DNA of 64,000 nucleotides from Flavobacterium sp. (GCF_013822155.1 NZ_PNJW01000004.1:1-64000); one strand, 5' to 3'; counted from the stretch's first letter, positions 54,537 through 64,000 are shown. Notes: generated by a model not told the origin, from the sequence alone. Numbers and translations are program-made.

Positions 54537-55808
54537 ATGTTACAACTTACAGTCATTCGAGAGAATAAAGAAAAAGTAATCAAAGCTTTGGCTAAAAGAA
54601 ATTTAGATGCCCAAAGTATGGTTAATACGGTCTTAGATTTAGACGAAAAAAGAAGAACTACACAAGTAGAATTAGATAATATCTTGGCTGAGTCCAATTT
54701 GCTTTCGAAAGAAATTGGTGAAATGATGAAATCAGGCGAAAAGGCAAAAGCCGAAATTGTGAAGCAAAAAACAGTACAGCTGAAAGAAAAAAGCAAAGAA
54801 TTATCAGAAAAACTAGAGGGTTATACTGCGTTACTTGCAGAAGAATTATATAAGATACCAAATACTCCTGCCGATATTGTTCTGGAAGGTAAAACTCCCG
54901 AAGATAACTTAACGGTTCATCAGGAAGGTACTATTCCAACTTTACACGAAGGGGCATTACCACATTGGGAATTGGTAAAAAAATATGACATTATCGATTT
55001 TGAATTAGGAGTAAAAATCACCGGTGCCGGTTTTCCGGTTTACAAAGGAAAAGGGGCAAAACTGCAACGGGCATTAATTACCTATTTTTTAGATAAAAAC
55101 ACAGAAGCCGGTTATTTGGAATACCAAGTGCCTCATTTAGTGAACGAAGCTTCCGGTTTCGGAACTGGGCAATTACCCGACAAAGAAGGGCAAATGTATC
55201 ACGACGCAACCGATAATTTATATTTGATTCCAACCGCTGAGGTTCCGGTAACAAATCTATTTAGGGATGTGATTTTAAATGAAAATGAGTTACCAATTAA
55301 ATGTACCGGTTACACGCCTTGTTTTAGAAGAGAAGCAGGTTCTTATGGAGCTCATGTTCGTGGTTTAAATCGTTTACATCAATTTGATAAAGTAGAAATT
55401 GTCCGCATCGAACATCCGGATAAATCATATGAAGCCTTAGATGGCATGGTAGAACACGTGAAAACTTTATTACAGGAATTGAAATTACCGTATCGAATTT
55501 TGCGTTTGTGTGGAGGAGATATGGGTTTTACCTCTGCTCTAACGTATGATTTTGAGGTTTTTTCAACCGCTCAGGACCGTTGGTTGGAAATCAGTTCTGT
55601 TTCTAATTTTGAGACATTCCAAGCCAATCGTTTGAAATTGCGTTTTAAAGATAAAGAGGGTAAAAACCAATTAGCCCATACCTTGAATGGAAGTTCTTTG
55701 GCTTTGCCTAGAGTATTGGCCGGAATTCTTGAAAATTATCAAACACCGGAAGGAATTGTTATTCCGGAAGTGTTGCGTCCCTACACCGGATTTGACATCA
55801 TCAACTAA
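54537..55808 (+). CDS. serS: Serine-tRNA ligase
   Basis: It charges tRNA-Ser (and tRNA-Sec where present). 423 residues from ATG 54537 (MLQLTVIRENKEKVIKALAKRNLDAQ). The N-terminal long coiled-coil arm (EIGEMMKSGEKAKAEIVKQKTVQLKEKSKELSEKLE region) binds tRNA. Class II motifs follow: LYLIPTAEVPVTNLFRD, CFRREAGSYGAHVRGLNRLHQFDKVE, LEISSVSNFETFQANRLKLRF and the terminal HTLNGSSLALPRVLAGILEN. Complete and of normal length. Confidence 0.97.
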   Translation: MLQLTVIRENKEKVIKALAKRNLDAQSMVNTVLDLDEKRRTTQVELDNILAESNLLSKEIGEMMKSGEKAKAEIVKQKTVQLKEKSKELSEKLEGYTALLAEELYKIPNTPADIVLEGKTPEDNLTVHQEGTIPTLHEGALPHWELVKKYDIIDFELGVKITGAGFPVYKGKGAKLQRALITYFLDKNTEAGYLEYQVPHLVNEASGFGTGQLPDKEGQMYHDATDNLYLIPTAEVPVTNLFRDVILNENELPIKCTGYTPCFRREAGSYGAHVRGLNRLHQFDKVEIVRIEHPDKSYEALDGMVEHVKTLLQELKLPYRILRLCGGDMGFTSALTYDFEVFSTAQDRWLEISSVSNFETFQANRLKLRFKDKEGKNQLAHTLNGSSLALPRVLAGILENYQTPEGIVIPEVLRPYTGFDIIN

Positions 55809-55883
55809 AAAAGTTAATCTTTATATAAACCATGTACTAATTAGCGAAAAAAAGCTATTTTAGTACATTGTTTTTTATGTCCT

Positions 55884-57662
55884 ATGCAGAAAATTATCCT
55901 CTTTTTGGTGTTTTTATATTCAACGATTGTTTTATCTCAAAATGATCAGTTGGCACAAAACTATTATGACCGAGGCGAATTTGAAAAAGCATTATTGAGC
56001 TATGAAGAATTGCTCAAAGTACAACAAGGGAACAGTATTTATTTTCAACGGATTATAGATTGCCATCAACAACTACTTCAATTTGATAAAGCAGAAAAGG
56101 CTATTCAAGAGCGTCTTGACAAATATAGAATGGCCAGTATGTATGTAGAATTAGGCTATAATTTTCAACTTCAAAAAAATCAGGTAAAAGCCGAGTTGAA
56201 TTACAAAGAAGCGATTGAAAAAATTAAGGAAAACACCTCAAATGTTTATAGTGTCGCCGGTGCATTTGAAAAGAAAGTGTTGTTAGATTATGCATTACAA
56301 TCCTATCAATTGGCAATTTCCATAGACCCCAGAAATAAATTCAATTATCAAATGGCCTTGTTGTACGGACAAATGGGGAAACCGGATTTAATGATTGAAA
56401 AATACCTCGAGGAAATGTATGAGAACCCACAAAACAGTGTTATGGTTCAAAATCAGTTGTCGCGGTTTATGAATGAGGATGCAGATGAATCGTTTAATGC
56501 CATGCTACGAAAAGCATTATTGGTTCAAGTGCAAAAAAACCAGGATATTTTTTGGAATCAAATGTTGAGTTGGTTTTTTGTTCAACAAAAAGAATACGGA
56601 AAAGCATTTATTCAGGAAAAAGCAATTTATAAAAGAGAACCGGAATCTTTTTCGAATATTGTAAACCTTGCTGAGTTGGCCATTGAAGAAAACGAAAATG
56701 AAGTTGCATCAGAAATACTGACTTTTATTTTAGAAAACACGCAGGATTTAGATTTGCAAATATATGCTCACCACTATTTAATTAGCATACGAATTAGTAA
56801 AGCTAAAAATACAGATTATGCGGCAATCAATGCTGAGTTTGAAAATTTATTGAAACAATACGGTGTCAATCCATATACCCTTTCATTGCAAAGACTGCAA
56901 GCAGAATTTCTCGCTTTCAAGATGAAAATGCCAGATACCGGTAAAGCCATTTTGCAAAAGGCAATGGAATTGCCATTGAATAAATTCCAAGTAGCGGAAG
57001 CTAAAATGGAATTAGCGGATATTTTGTTATATGAAGAAAAATTTAATCAAGCATTATTGTATTACACTCAAATAGAGGAAGATTTAAAAAATGACGTGCT
57101 TGGTCATGAAGCCAGTTTAAAAGCAGCAAAAACAAGTTATTATAAAGCCGACTTTAATTGGGCTTTGACACAACTAAAAGTATTGAAATCAGCATCCACT
57201 CAACTTATAGCGAATGATGCCTTAGAATTATTTTTGTTGATAAATGATAATACGGTGGCCGATTCTACCCAAATTGCACTAAAGAAGTTCGCGAAGGCTG
57301 ATTTTCTATTATATCAAAATAAAAATCAGGAGGCATTAGTTCAATTTCAACAAATAGTAAAAGAACATAAAGGAGATGTTATTGAAGATGTTACTTTGTT
57401 ACGAATAGGTAAGACTTATGGACAATTAGCCGATTTCACCACTGCTTTGTCGTTTTACCAGCAAATCATTGATAATTTCCCGGAGAGTATTTATAGAGAT
57501 GAAGCTTTATTTTTTTCAGCGGAACTATATAACAAACAACTCAATCAACCTGAAAAAGCCAAAACATTATACGAAGCCGTACTTTTTAATCACCAAGACA
57601 GTATTTATTATGTTGAAGCTCGAAAGAAATTTCGTCAACTTCGTGGTGACTCTAATTTGTAA
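55884..57662 (+). CDS. Exported TPR-repeat protein
   Basis: 592 residues with a signal peptide (MQKIILFLVFLYSTIVLSQ), then successive TPR-like helix pairs from the N-terminus (AQNYYDRGEFEKALLSYEELLKVQQG) to the C-terminus (YGQLADFTTALSFYQQIIDNFPESIYRDEALFFSAELYNKQL). It is probably periplasmic or outer-membrane associated and works as a protein-protein scaffold. No catalytic domain was seen. It sits 75 bp after serS and 69 bp before the next gene. Confidence 0.8.
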   Translation: MQKIILFLVFLYSTIVLSQNDQLAQNYYDRGEFEKALLSYEELLKVQQGNSIYFQRIIDCHQQLLQFDKAEKAIQERLDKYRMASMYVELGYNFQLQKNQVKAELNYKEAIEKIKENTSNVYSVAGAFEKKVLLDYALQSYQLAISIDPRNKFNYQMALLYGQMGKPDLMIEKYLEEMYENPQNSVMVQNQLSRFMNEDADESFNAMLRKALLVQVQKNQDIFWNQMLSWFFVQQKEYGKAFIQEKAIYKREPESFSNIVNLAELAIEENENEVASEILTFILENTQDLDLQIYAHHYLISIRISKAKNTDYAAINAEFENLLKQYGVNPYTLSLQRLQAEFLAFKMKMPDTGKAILQKAMELPLNKFQVAEAKMELADILLYEEKFNQALLYYTQIEEDLKNDVLGHEASLKAAKTSYYKADFNWALTQLKVLKSASTQLIANDALELFLLINDNTVADSTQIALKKFAKADFLLYQNKNQEALVQFQQIVKEHKGDVIEDVTLLRIGKTYGQLADFTTALSFYQQIIDNFPESIYRDEALFFSAELYNKQLNQPEKAKTLYEAVLFNHQDSIYYVEARKKFRQLRGDSNL

Positions 57663-57731
57663 TTCAAAAAATAAAATTTTTAGTCCAATTTTGCTCCATT
57701 CTGCTTAGATTGGTGCTGATAAAAAATAATT

Positions 57732-58061
57732 ATGATTCTATACAACGTCACCATCAACATCGATTTAAGCGTTCATGACCAATGGATGAATTGGATGCAA
57801 ACAAAACACATTAATGATGTTTTAGCAACCGGAAAATTCACTTCGGCCCGAATGGTTAAAGTATTGGTTGAAGAAGAAGGAAGTGTTACCTATTCTATTC
57901 AATATACAACCGAGAGCAAAGAAAAATTGGAACGCTATTATCAAGAAGACGCTCCTCGTTTAAGACAAGAAGGCCTTGCTCTATTTGCGGATAAAATGTT
58001 AGCTTTCCGAACGGAATTGCAAGTGATGAGTGAACATTTTCCAAAATCTGCCTTGCAGTAA
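57732..58061 (+). CDS. DUF4286-like small protein
   Basis: 109 residues, cytosolic, ferredoxin-like in appearance ([69 protein letters not shown]). The pattern matches a family annotated as DUF4286 in Bacteroidota, recalled rather than searched. The function is unknown. It precedes rsmA by 40 bp and is probably co-transcribed. Confidence 0.75.
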   Translation: MILYNVTINIDLSVHDQWMNWMQTKHINDVLATGKFTSARMVKVLVEEEGSVTYSIQYTTESKEKLERYYQEDAPRLRQEGLALFADKMLAFRTELQVMSEHFPKSALQ

Positions 58062-58101
58062 AATAACATTCAAAGATAATTCAGCAATTCCGCCAATAAA
58101 A

Positions 58102-58881
58102 ATGGAAAAAGTAAAAGCAAAAAAACACCTTGGGCAACATTTTTTGAATGATGAAAATATTGCTCAAAAAATAGCCGATTCATTGACTTTGGTTGGGTAT
58201 CAAACTGTCTTGGAAATTGGACCGGGAATGGGCGTGCTGACCAAATATTTACTGGAAAAACCAATTACAACCTTTGTCATCGAAATCGATACAGAATCAG
58301 TAACCTATTTGCAGAATCATTTTCCTAAACTTGATGGAAAAATTATAGCTAAAGATTTTTTAAAATATAACCTTTCAGAAGTATTTGGAACGGAACCTTT
58401 TGCCATTATCGGAAATTTTCCTTACAACATTTCTACCCAGATTGTTTTTAAAACATTAGAACTTCGGCATCAAATTCCTGAATTTTCAGGGATGTTTCAA
58501 AAAGAAGTGGCTGAACGAATTTGCGAAAAAAAAGGAACAAAGGCTTACGGAATTCTATCTGTTTTAACCCAAGCGTTTTATGAAGCCGAGTACCTTTTTA
58601 CGGTTTCTGAACATGTTTTTATTCCACCCCCAAAAGTAAAATCAGGGGTGTTGCGATTGCGTAGAAAAGAAAATTATCAATTACCGTGTGACGAAAAAAT
58701 GTTTTTTTCCGTCGTGAAAACTGCCTTTAACCAACGAAGAAAAACACTTCGTAACAGTTTAAAAACATACCAATTGAGTGATAATTTAAAAGAAGATAGT
58801 ATCTTTGACCTCAGACCGGAACAACTTTCAGTCGAACAATTTATTGAACTCACGCAAAAAATAGCCGCCGATGGAGTTTAA
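58102..58881 (+). CDS. rsmA: 16S rRNA dimethyladenosine methyltransferase (KsgA)
   Basis: It dimethylates two adjacent adenines near the 3' end of 16S rRNA. 259 residues from ATG 58102 ([24 protein letters not shown]). An upstream ATG at 58030 overlaps the previous gene and adds an unrelated extension. SAM-binding [12 protein letters not shown] and the catalytic [16 protein letters not shown] are intact, and the C-terminal [16 protein letters not shown] is typical. It overlaps mgtE by 11 bases. Confidence 0.97.
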   Translation: MEKVKAKKHLGQHFLNDENIAQKIADSLTLVGYQTVLEIGPGMGVLTKYLLEKPITTFVIEIDTESVTYLQNHFPKLDGKIIAKDFLKYNLSEVFGTEPFAIIGNFPYNISTQIVFKTLELRHQIPEFSGMFQKEVAERICEKKGTKAYGILSVLTQAFYEAEYLFTVSEHVFIPPPKVKSGVLRLRRKENYQLPCDEKMFFSVVKTAFNQRRKTLRNSLKTYQLSDNLKEDSIFDLRPEQLSVEQFIELTQKIAADGV

Positions 58882-60223
58882 AATCAGCAGAGAATTTCTC
58901 ACGCAAATTGAGCAATTAATTGAAGGAAACAAGGAGCAGGAATTACACGATTTGCTCCATGAAATCCATTATGCTGATATTGCTGAAATCATGGAGGAAC
59001 TTGACCATGTAGAAGCAAGTTATATTTTTAAAATTCTTGACAGCGAGACAACCTCAGAAGTTTTATTAGAACTTGATGAAGAAGTTCGTGAGAAAATATT
59101 AAGGGATTTATCACCAAAAGAAATTGCCGAAGAATTAGATGAACTTTCCACGGATGATGCGGCAGACATTATTGCGGAACTTCCACGAGCAAGAAAAGAA
59201 CAAGTAATTTCTGAATTAGAAGACGTTGAACACGCCAAAGACATTGTCGATTTATTGCGATATGATGAAGATTCTGCCGGTGGTTTGATGGGAAAAGAGT
59301 TGGTTAAAGTAAATGAAAATTGGAATGTGCTTACCTGTGTGAAAGAAATGCGGATTCAGGCTGAAAATGTTTCCCGTGTTCATTCTATTTATGTTGTTGA
59401 TGATGAAAACAGGTTAAAAGGACGATTGTCTTTGAAAGATTTATTAACTACATCGACCAAAACCCCCATCAGCGATATTTATATTCCAAAAGTAGATTAT
59501 GTAAAAGTAGATACAAAGGATGTTGAAGTTGCCCGTATCATGCAAAAATACGATTTGGAAGCCATTCCGGTTGTGGATGAATTAGGGCGTTTAGTGGGAC
59601 GCATTACCATTGATGATATTATTGACGTAATCAAAGAAGAAGCTGATAAAGATTATCAGTTAGCTGCCGGTATCTCCCAAGATGTTGAAGCGGATGACAG
59701 TATTCTGGAATTAACCAAGGCACGATTACCCTGGCTAGTTTTAGCACTTTTGGGTGGATTCATAGCTGTAAAAGTCACCGGACAATTTGAAGAAGCCATG
59801 GATAAATACAGAGTATTGTTTTTTTTCACGCCACTAATTGCCGCCATGGCAGGAAATGTGGGTGTACAATCTTCTGCAATTGTTGTACAAGGTTTGGCAA
59901 ACAACACATTGGGAGGCACACTATGGCAACGCTTGTTTAAAGAGATGAAGTTGAGTATTTTCAACGGATTAATTCTATCCGTTATATTGTTATTGGGCAG
60001 TCATTTTTTACTAGGTGTTGAATATATTATTGGCATAACTGTTTCTATTGCATTAATCACCGTTATTGTTATCGCTTCTCTCATTGGGACATTTGTGCCC
60101 ATCACTTTAAATAAATATGGCATTGACCCCGCTTTAGCAACAGGACCATTTATCACTACAAGCAATGATATTTTTGGCATTTTAATTTATTTTTCCATTG
60201 CTAAAATGATTTTAGGATTCTAA
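58871..60223 (+). CDS. mgtE: Magnesium transporter MgtE
   Basis: A magnesium channel regulated by cytosolic magnesium. The 450-residue protein has the N domain ([29 protein letters not shown] to [16 protein letters not shown]). Two CBS domains follow ([51 protein letters not shown]), then a plug helix and five membrane segments ([39 protein letters not shown]; the last near [17 protein letters not shown]). The signature GNVGVQSSA and TTSNDIFG motifs are present. The start codon lies inside rsmA. Confidence 0.96.
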   Translation: MEFKISREFLTQIEQLIEGNKEQELHDLLHEIHYADIAEIMEELDHVEASYIFKILDSETTSEVLLELDEEVREKILRDLSPKEIAEELDELSTDDAADIIAELPRARKEQVISELEDVEHAKDIVDLLRYDEDSAGGLMGKELVKVNENWNVLTCVKEMRIQAENVSRVHSIYVVDDENRLKGRLSLKDLLTTSTKTPISDIYIPKVDYVKVDTKDVEVARIMQKYDLEAIPVVDELGRLVGRITIDDIIDVIKEEADKDYQLAAGISQDVEADDSILELTKARLPWLVLALLGGFIAVKVTGQFEEAMDKYRVLFFFTPLIAAMAGNVGVQSSAIVVQGLANNTLGGTLWQRLFKEMKLSIFNGLILSVILLLGSHFLLGVEYIIGITVSIALITVIVIASLIGTFVPITLNKYGIDPALATGPFITTSNDIFGILIYFSIAKMILGF

Positions 60224-60254
60224 AAGGTATTAATAGTTATTAATTCAAACCAAA

Positions 60255-61607
60255 TTGAAAACTGCTTCTGTAAATATCCTTCATATTGATTCAAACCATC
60301 CTTTGTTGTGGAATCAGTTAGAACAAGCCGGTTTTAACAATCACCAAGATTATCAATCATCGAAAGAAGAAATAGAAAATAAAATCCAACATTACGAAGG
60401 AATTGTGATTCGTAGTCGCTTTAAAATAGATAAAACTTTTTTAGATAAAGCGACAAATCTTCAATTTATCGCTCGGGTAGGAGCGGGTTTAGAAAGTATA
60501 GATTGTGATTACGCCAAAGAAAAAGGGATTCATTTAATTGCTGCACCGGAAGGCAATAGAAATGCCGTGGGTGAACATGCGTTAGGCATGTTGCTTTCCT
60601 TGATGAACAAATTAAATCAGGCGAATCAATCCGTTCGTGACGGACATTGGATTCGAGAAGGACATCGCGGGTATGAGTTAGAAGGAAAAACCGTTGGCAT
60701 TATTGGATATGGCAACATGGGAAAATCGTTTGCTAAAAAATTGCAAGGATTTGATGTTGAGGTGATTTGTTACGATATTCTTCCAAACATTGGCAATCAA
60801 AATGCAAAACAAGTTTCTTTGAAAGAATTACAACAAAAAGCTGATATACTTTCATTACACACCCCTTGGACATCCGAGACGAATAAAATGGTTAATCGAG
60901 AATTTATAAATGCCTTTGCAAAACCGTTTTGGTTTTTGAATACTGCCAGAGGAAAATCTGTTGTAACAGCTGATTTAGTTGAAGCTTTACAAATAGGAAA
61001 GATTTTAGGAGCCGGATTAGATGTGCTGGAATATGAAAAACTATCCTTTGAAACGCTTTTTGAAAGTGCTAAACCGGCTGCCTTTGACTATTTATTGAAA
61101 GCAGAGAATGTTTTACTCACGCCTCATATTGCCGGTTGGACTTTTGAAAGTCATGAAAAATTAGCTCAGGTTATTGTTGATAAAATAAAAGCAATTTATC
61201 TTCCGAATGAAGAAAAGCAAGAATTCACGAAAGTTACCGGAATAGGAGGATTCTTTTTTAAAGCTAAAGATTCCAAAAAATTACTGGATTGGTATAGCAA
61301 AAAGTTAGGACTAAAAACAGATCAATACGGCTCTACTTTTTGGTGGAAAGATAAAGAGGGAATTGATTGTTCAACCCAATGGTCCCCTTTTGCAGAAGAT
61401 ACTACTTATTTTTTGCCTTCTGAAAAACAGTTTATGCAAAATTTCAGAGTAGAAAATTTATTGCATCTATTAGCTGAATTAAAGAATGAAGGCGTAACAA
61501 TTGTAGGCGATATGGAGACTTATGACTATGGAAAATTTGCTTGGATTTTAGACCCGGAAGGAAATAAAATTGAACTTTGGGAACCAAATGACAAAGCATT
61601 TCAATAA
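60255..61607 (+). CDS. D-2-hydroxyacid dehydrogenase fused to a C-terminal VOC (glyoxalase-like) domain
   Basis: 450 residues from a TTG start. Residues 1-315 form a full NAD-dependent D-2-hydroxyacid dehydrogenase: IVIRSRFKID, RVGAGLESIDCDYAKEKGIHLI, Rossmann GYGNMG (151-156), catalytic Arg232 (NTARGKSVV), Glu259 and His291 (LTPHIAGW). After a short linker (about 316-326) comes a VOC-type domain (GIGGFFFKAKDSKKLLDWYSKKLGL, then FRVENLLHLLAELKNEGVTIVG and FAWILDPEGNKIELWEP). In most relatives I know of, the first part is a separate protein of this length. The join is in frame with no sign of decay. The roles of the two halves are unknown. Confidence 0.88.
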   Translation: MKTASVNILHIDSNHPLLWNQLEQAGFNNHQDYQSSKEEIENKIQHYEGIVIRSRFKIDKTFLDKATNLQFIARVGAGLESIDCDYAKEKGIHLIAAPEGNRNAVGEHALGMLLSLMNKLNQANQSVRDGHWIREGHRGYELEGKTVGIIGYGNMGKSFAKKLQGFDVEVICYDILPNIGNQNAKQVSLKELQQKADILSLHTPWTSETNKMVNREFINAFAKPFWFLNTARGKSVVTADLVEALQIGKILGAGLDVLEYEKLSFETLFESAKPAAFDYLLKAENVLLTPHIAGWTFESHEKLAQVIVDKIKAIYLPNEEKQEFTKVTGIGGFFFKAKDSKKLLDWYSKKLGLKTDQYGSTFWWKDKEGIDCSTQWSPFAEDTTYFLPSEKQFMQNFRVENLLHLLAELKNEGVTIVGDMETYDYGKFAWILDPEGNKIELWEPNDKAFQ

Positions 61608-61651
61608 TTTTTATATTTTTATAAAATAGTTTTAATCAAATCACTAACCAA

Positions 61652-61975
61652 ATGGAAACATCAAAACCAAAAGAAGATTGGAATACACCAAATACAGAAG
61701 CCCCTAAACAAGAAAACAAAAAAATTCTAGCCGGAGTTTTAGCTATTTTATTGGGTTCGCTTGGCGTACATAAATTTATTCTTGGCTATAATCAGGAAGG
61801 AATAATTTTATTGGGGATAACAATTGTTGGCTATGCTACCCTTTGCTTAATAGTTGGTGCTTTTATTGTTTGGATTCCGGGTATTATCGGATTAATTGAA
61901 GGAATTATTTATCTTACAAAAACAGATGAAGAATTTTACAATACCTATCAAGCCAATAAAAAAGGCTGGTTTTAA
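61652..61975 (+). CDS. TM2-domain membrane protein
   Basis: 107 residues with a hydrophilic N-terminal tail (KPKEDWNTPNTEAPKQENKK). A TM2 domain of two membrane helices follows (ILAGVLAILLGSLGVHKFILGYNQEGIILLG, with the GxxGxHKFxLG motif) and a second segment (LIVGAFIVWIPGIIGLIEGIIYL). TM2 proteins are small inner-membrane proteins of unclear function. It ends at a strong bidirectional terminator. Confidence 0.85.
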   Translation: METSKPKEDWNTPNTEAPKQENKKILAGVLAILLGSLGVHKFILGYNQEGIILLGITIVGYATLCLIVGAFIVWIPGIIGLIEGIIYLTKTDEEFYNTYQANKKGWF

Positions 61976-61981
61976 TTATAA

Positions 61982-62007
61982 AAAAAGTCCCTTCATTGGG
62001 ACTTTTT
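61982..62007. terminator. Bidirectional terminator between TM2 gene and OlsF-like gene
   Basis: AAAAAGTCCC pairs with GGGACTTTTT around TTCATT. It serves both convergent genes. Confidence 0.88.
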
Positions 62008-62011
62008 TATT

Positions 62012-63805
62012 TTAATTTTTCTCTTTTTTCTCTAATTCCGTTTGAAATTCTTCCATCACGGGTTTTACCGTACTTTCGGGTAAGTCAGAAATTCGAATGT
62101 ACATTAATCCATCCACGGCATTATTAAACAAGGGATCAACATTAAAAGCTACTACCCGAGCATTTTGCTTGATGTATTTTTTAATTAAAACCGGTAACCG
62201 TAAATTGCCCGGTTCTACTTCGTCAATGATTTTATCAAATTTATTTAAATCAGCTTCCGTTTCGTTAAATACGAAATCTTTATCGGCATCTTTCAATTTA
62301 ACTTTATATTCTTTTTTGGGATGAATATATTGAGCCACATAAGGATCATAATAATGTGATTTCATAAATTCAATCATCAACGATTTTGAAAAATCCGAAA
62401 ATTGATTACTGATACTCACTCCGCCAATTAAAAATTTATGTTCAGGATAACGAAGTGTGGTGTGAACAATACCTTTCCAAAGCAAGAATAAAGGCATTGG
62501 TTTTTGTTGGTATTCTTCTATGATAAATGCCCTGCCCATTTCAATAGACTTACTCATCATGTCATATAATTCCGGTTCGAAACGAAAAAGTTCATGTAAA
62601 TAAAAACCATCAATTCCATATTTTGCATAAATTTCTGAACCTAACCCCATGCGGTAAGCTCCGGCAATCATTTGAGCATTATCATCCCACAAAAACATGT
62701 GGTGATAGTATTTGTCATATTGATCTAAATCCAATGATTCATTTGTGCCTTCGCCAATAGCCCTAAACGTAATTTCACGTAATCTCCCTATTTCATGCAA
62801 AATGTTTGGGATTTTATCGGCCGTAATCATATAAACATGGTAGTTTTTACTTTGTAATAAACGGCAATCACTTTCTTTGAGCATTGCCATTTCCTCCAAA
62901 ATCTTGTCATGATTTGCCGGTTTTGCAATTTCTTTTGGATTTTTTGGAAATTTTAAACTAGGAGCGGCCAACAATTTATTTCCTTTTTCAAAAGCATTGG
63001 CCAGCATGTATGTTTTTTTGCGAAGAAATTCTGAATAGCTTTCCAGTGTTTCATATTCATTTTGTTCAGCAACAGAAATAGGTTTTCCAATTCTAACTTT
63101 AATGACACGGTTTTTTTGTGTCAGCAATTCTGAGGGTAATTTTGCCGTTCGAAAAGTTTCATTAATACTCGATAAGAAATAAAATAAACGGCTGTTTTTT
63201 GCATGAAAATAGATTGGTACAACCGGAACTTGAGCTTTTCGAATTACTTTGATAGCTCCTTCTTCCCAGGGTTTGTCAACCACTAATATACCGTCTTTAT
63301 AGGTGGAGACTTCACCGGCCGGAAACATTCCCAACGGTTTTCCATCGCTCAAATGACGCAACGTTTCTTTGATTCCCAAAACACTTGATTTAGCATCTTT
63401 GTGATTTTCAAATGGATTGACCGGCATTATATAAGGCTTCATGGGTTCAATGCGGTGCAATAGAAAATTCGCAATGATTTTAAAATTTGGTTCCCGTTCT
63501 AACATTAATTTTAATAACAAAATACCGTCAATTCCTCCCAGTGGATGATTGGAAACGGTGATATAAGGACCTTCTTTCGGAAGACGTTTTAAATCTTCTT
63601 CAGGAATATCAAATTTTATTTCAAATTCATCTAAAATAGCATTCAAAAAAGGCACATCAGCTAAATGTTTGTTCCGGTTATAAATATCATTAAGCGTAGA
63701 TATTTTAAGCACTTTCATAATAATCCAGCCAATGAAAGTTCCAATGAAACCGTATTTGTCAACATTTATTGCTTTTGCAACTTCTTTAGCGGTTACTAAA
63801 CCCAT
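62012..63805 (-). CDS. Bifunctional acyltransferase, OlsF-like (ornithine/amino-acid lipid synthesis)
   Basis: 597 residues with two acyltransferase halves. The first (about 60-280) is a PlsC-type O-acyltransferase with SNHPLGGIDG (His and Asp of the active site), MPVNPFENH and GMFPAGEVSTYKDG. The second (about 320-520) is an OlsB-type GNAT N-acyltransferase (REITFRAIGEGTNESLDLDQYDKYYHHMFLWDD, AGAYRMGLGSEI, LHELFRFEPELY). OlsF in Flavobacterium johnsoniae has this fused layout and makes acyl-ornithine lipids; glycine lipids are another option. It probably acts at the inner membrane. A TATATTTG box lies at 63839-63846. Confidence 0.88.
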   Translation of the reverse strand: MGLVTAKEVAKAINVDKYGFIGTFIGWIIMKVLKISTLNDIYNRNKHLADVPFLNAILDEFEIKFDIPEEDLKRLPKEGPYITVSNHPLGGIDGILLLKLMLEREPNFKIIANFLLHRIEPMKPYIMPVNPFENHKDAKSSVLGIKETLRHLSDGKPLGMFPAGEVSTYKDGILVVDKPWEEGAIKVIRKAQVPVVPIYFHAKNSRLFYFLSSINETFRTAKLPSELLTQKNRVIKVRIGKPISVAEQNEYETLESYSEFLRKKTYMLANAFEKGNKLLAAPSLKFPKNPKEIAKPANHDKILEEMAMLKESDCRLLQSKNYHVYMITADKIPNILHEIGRLREITFRAIGEGTNESLDLDQYDKYYHHMFLWDDNAQMIAGAYRMGLGSEIYAKYGIDGFYLHELFRFEPELYDMMSKSIEMGRAFIIEEYQQKPMPLFLLWKGIVHTTLRYPEHKFLIGGVSISNQFSDFSKSLMIEFMKSHYYDPYVAQYIHPKKEYKVKLKDADKDFVFNETEADLNKFDKIIDEVEPGNLRLPVLIKKYIKQNARVVAFNVDPLFNNAVDGLMYIRISDLPESTVKPVMEEFQTELEKKEKN

Positions 63806-63838
63806 TCTTATTTTTGTTGTTTATTTTTATGGAAGTAA

Positions 63839-63846
63839 CAAATATA
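63839..63846 (-). promoter_or_regulatory. Putative -7 box of the OlsF-like gene
   Basis: CAAATATA on the plus strand reads TATATTTG on the minus strand, 34 bases before the ATG. Confidence 0.5.
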
Positions 63847-63950
63847 GTAATTATAGAGAAAGTAAAATTTAAAAAACAGTGAATTACAAGCATCTTGTTA
63901 AACATTTATTATAATTCCATCAGTCTGTTTTGATACTCAAGGTTTTTATC

Positions 63951-63958
63951 TATTTTTG
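63951..63958 (+). promoter_or_regulatory. Putative -7 box of the gene at the right edge
   Basis: TATTTTTG matches TAnnTTTG, 23 bases before the ATG at 63982. Confidence 0.45.
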
Positions 63959-63981
63959 AAAAACTTTACTAAAAATTCCAA

Positions 63982-64000
63982 ATGCGTATTATTTCTTATA
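63982..64000 (+). CDS. Start of a gene, possibly exodeoxyribonuclease III (cut by window edge)
   Basis: Only MRIISY is visible. These residues match the common exonuclease III/AP-endonuclease start MRIISYNVNG. The -7 box just upstream supports a real gene start. Six residues are too few to be certain of the identity. Confidence 0.4.

Noticed and set aside
58030..58101. Upstream start of rsmA overlapping the DUF4286-like gene
   Set aside because: The extra 24 residues are unrelated to KsgA, whose usual start [15 protein letters not shown] is at 58102.

Overview
The window reads as the chromosome of an AT-rich member of the Bacteroidota, most likely Flavobacterium or a close relative. The evidence is a SusC/SusD pair, two proteins with type IX secretion C-terminal domains, a PorZ-like protein, a fused OlsF-like acyltransferase and repeated TAnnTTTG promoter boxes, the Flavobacterium -7 consensus. 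No rRNA genes, phage genes, transposases or CRISPR arrays were seen. One tRNA (Asn) is present.

Bases 1-23785 form a polysaccharide utilisation locus. A Y_Y_Y/propeller sensor-regulator, cut by the left edge and read on the minus strand, diverges from SusC, SusD, two surface lipoproteins, a GH16 endo-glucanase, a secreted EEP-family enzyme, two tandem GH30 enzymes and a GH3 beta-glucosidase. A DctA-like carrier, an SGNH acetylesterase and an alpha/beta-hydrolase follow, up to a terminator near 20942. A GH92 alpha-mannosidase then has its own promoter. The enzyme set fits a beta-1,3-glucan with beta-1,6 linkages (laminarin or fungal/yeast wall glucan). The mannosidase tilts the balance towards a fungal wall.

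Bases 23790-30510 hold ordinary genes: a nitrilase-family amidase, an Ig-like lipoprotein, ComF, two unrecognised proteins, glycyl-tRNA synthetase and a small outer-membrane barrel protein.

Bases 30600-36060 are the most unusual part. In order they hold: (i) a leader with an intrinsic terminator just before a LytTR regulator whose receiver has Glu where the phospho-accepting Asp should be; (ii) a secreted 134-residue protein made almost wholly of five copies of ETGEYSTSP(S/W)KKRDL, alternating S-W-S-W-S; (iii) a TPR sensor histidine kinase and NarL-type response regulator; (iv) two related non-coding units about 300 bp apart. Each unit has a promoter-like element, shared internal blocks and a terminator, and each is preceded by three ACC-type half-sites at exact 22-bp spacing, as LytTR regulators use. 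The promoter element of the first unit is identical over 15 bases to one upstream of the repeat-protein gene. I infer a peptide/sRNA signalling or stress module controlled by the LytTR protein. This is a hypothesis from sequence only.

Bases 36062-64000 are mostly housekeeping: thiL, a FabI-like/FabH-like pair, lepA, a dus gene, a LolC/E-type permease with rbfA, a Cys/Met-metabolism PLP enzyme, glutamate dehydrogenase, a PorZ-like protein, a codon-atypical small ORF next to tRNA-Asn, rseP, a T9SS-exported M1 peptidase, serS, a TPR protein, a DUF4286-like protein, rsmA, mgtE, a 2-hydroxyacid dehydrogenase fused to a VOC domain, a TM2 protein, the OlsF-like acyltransferase, and the first codons of a gene that looks like exonuclease III.
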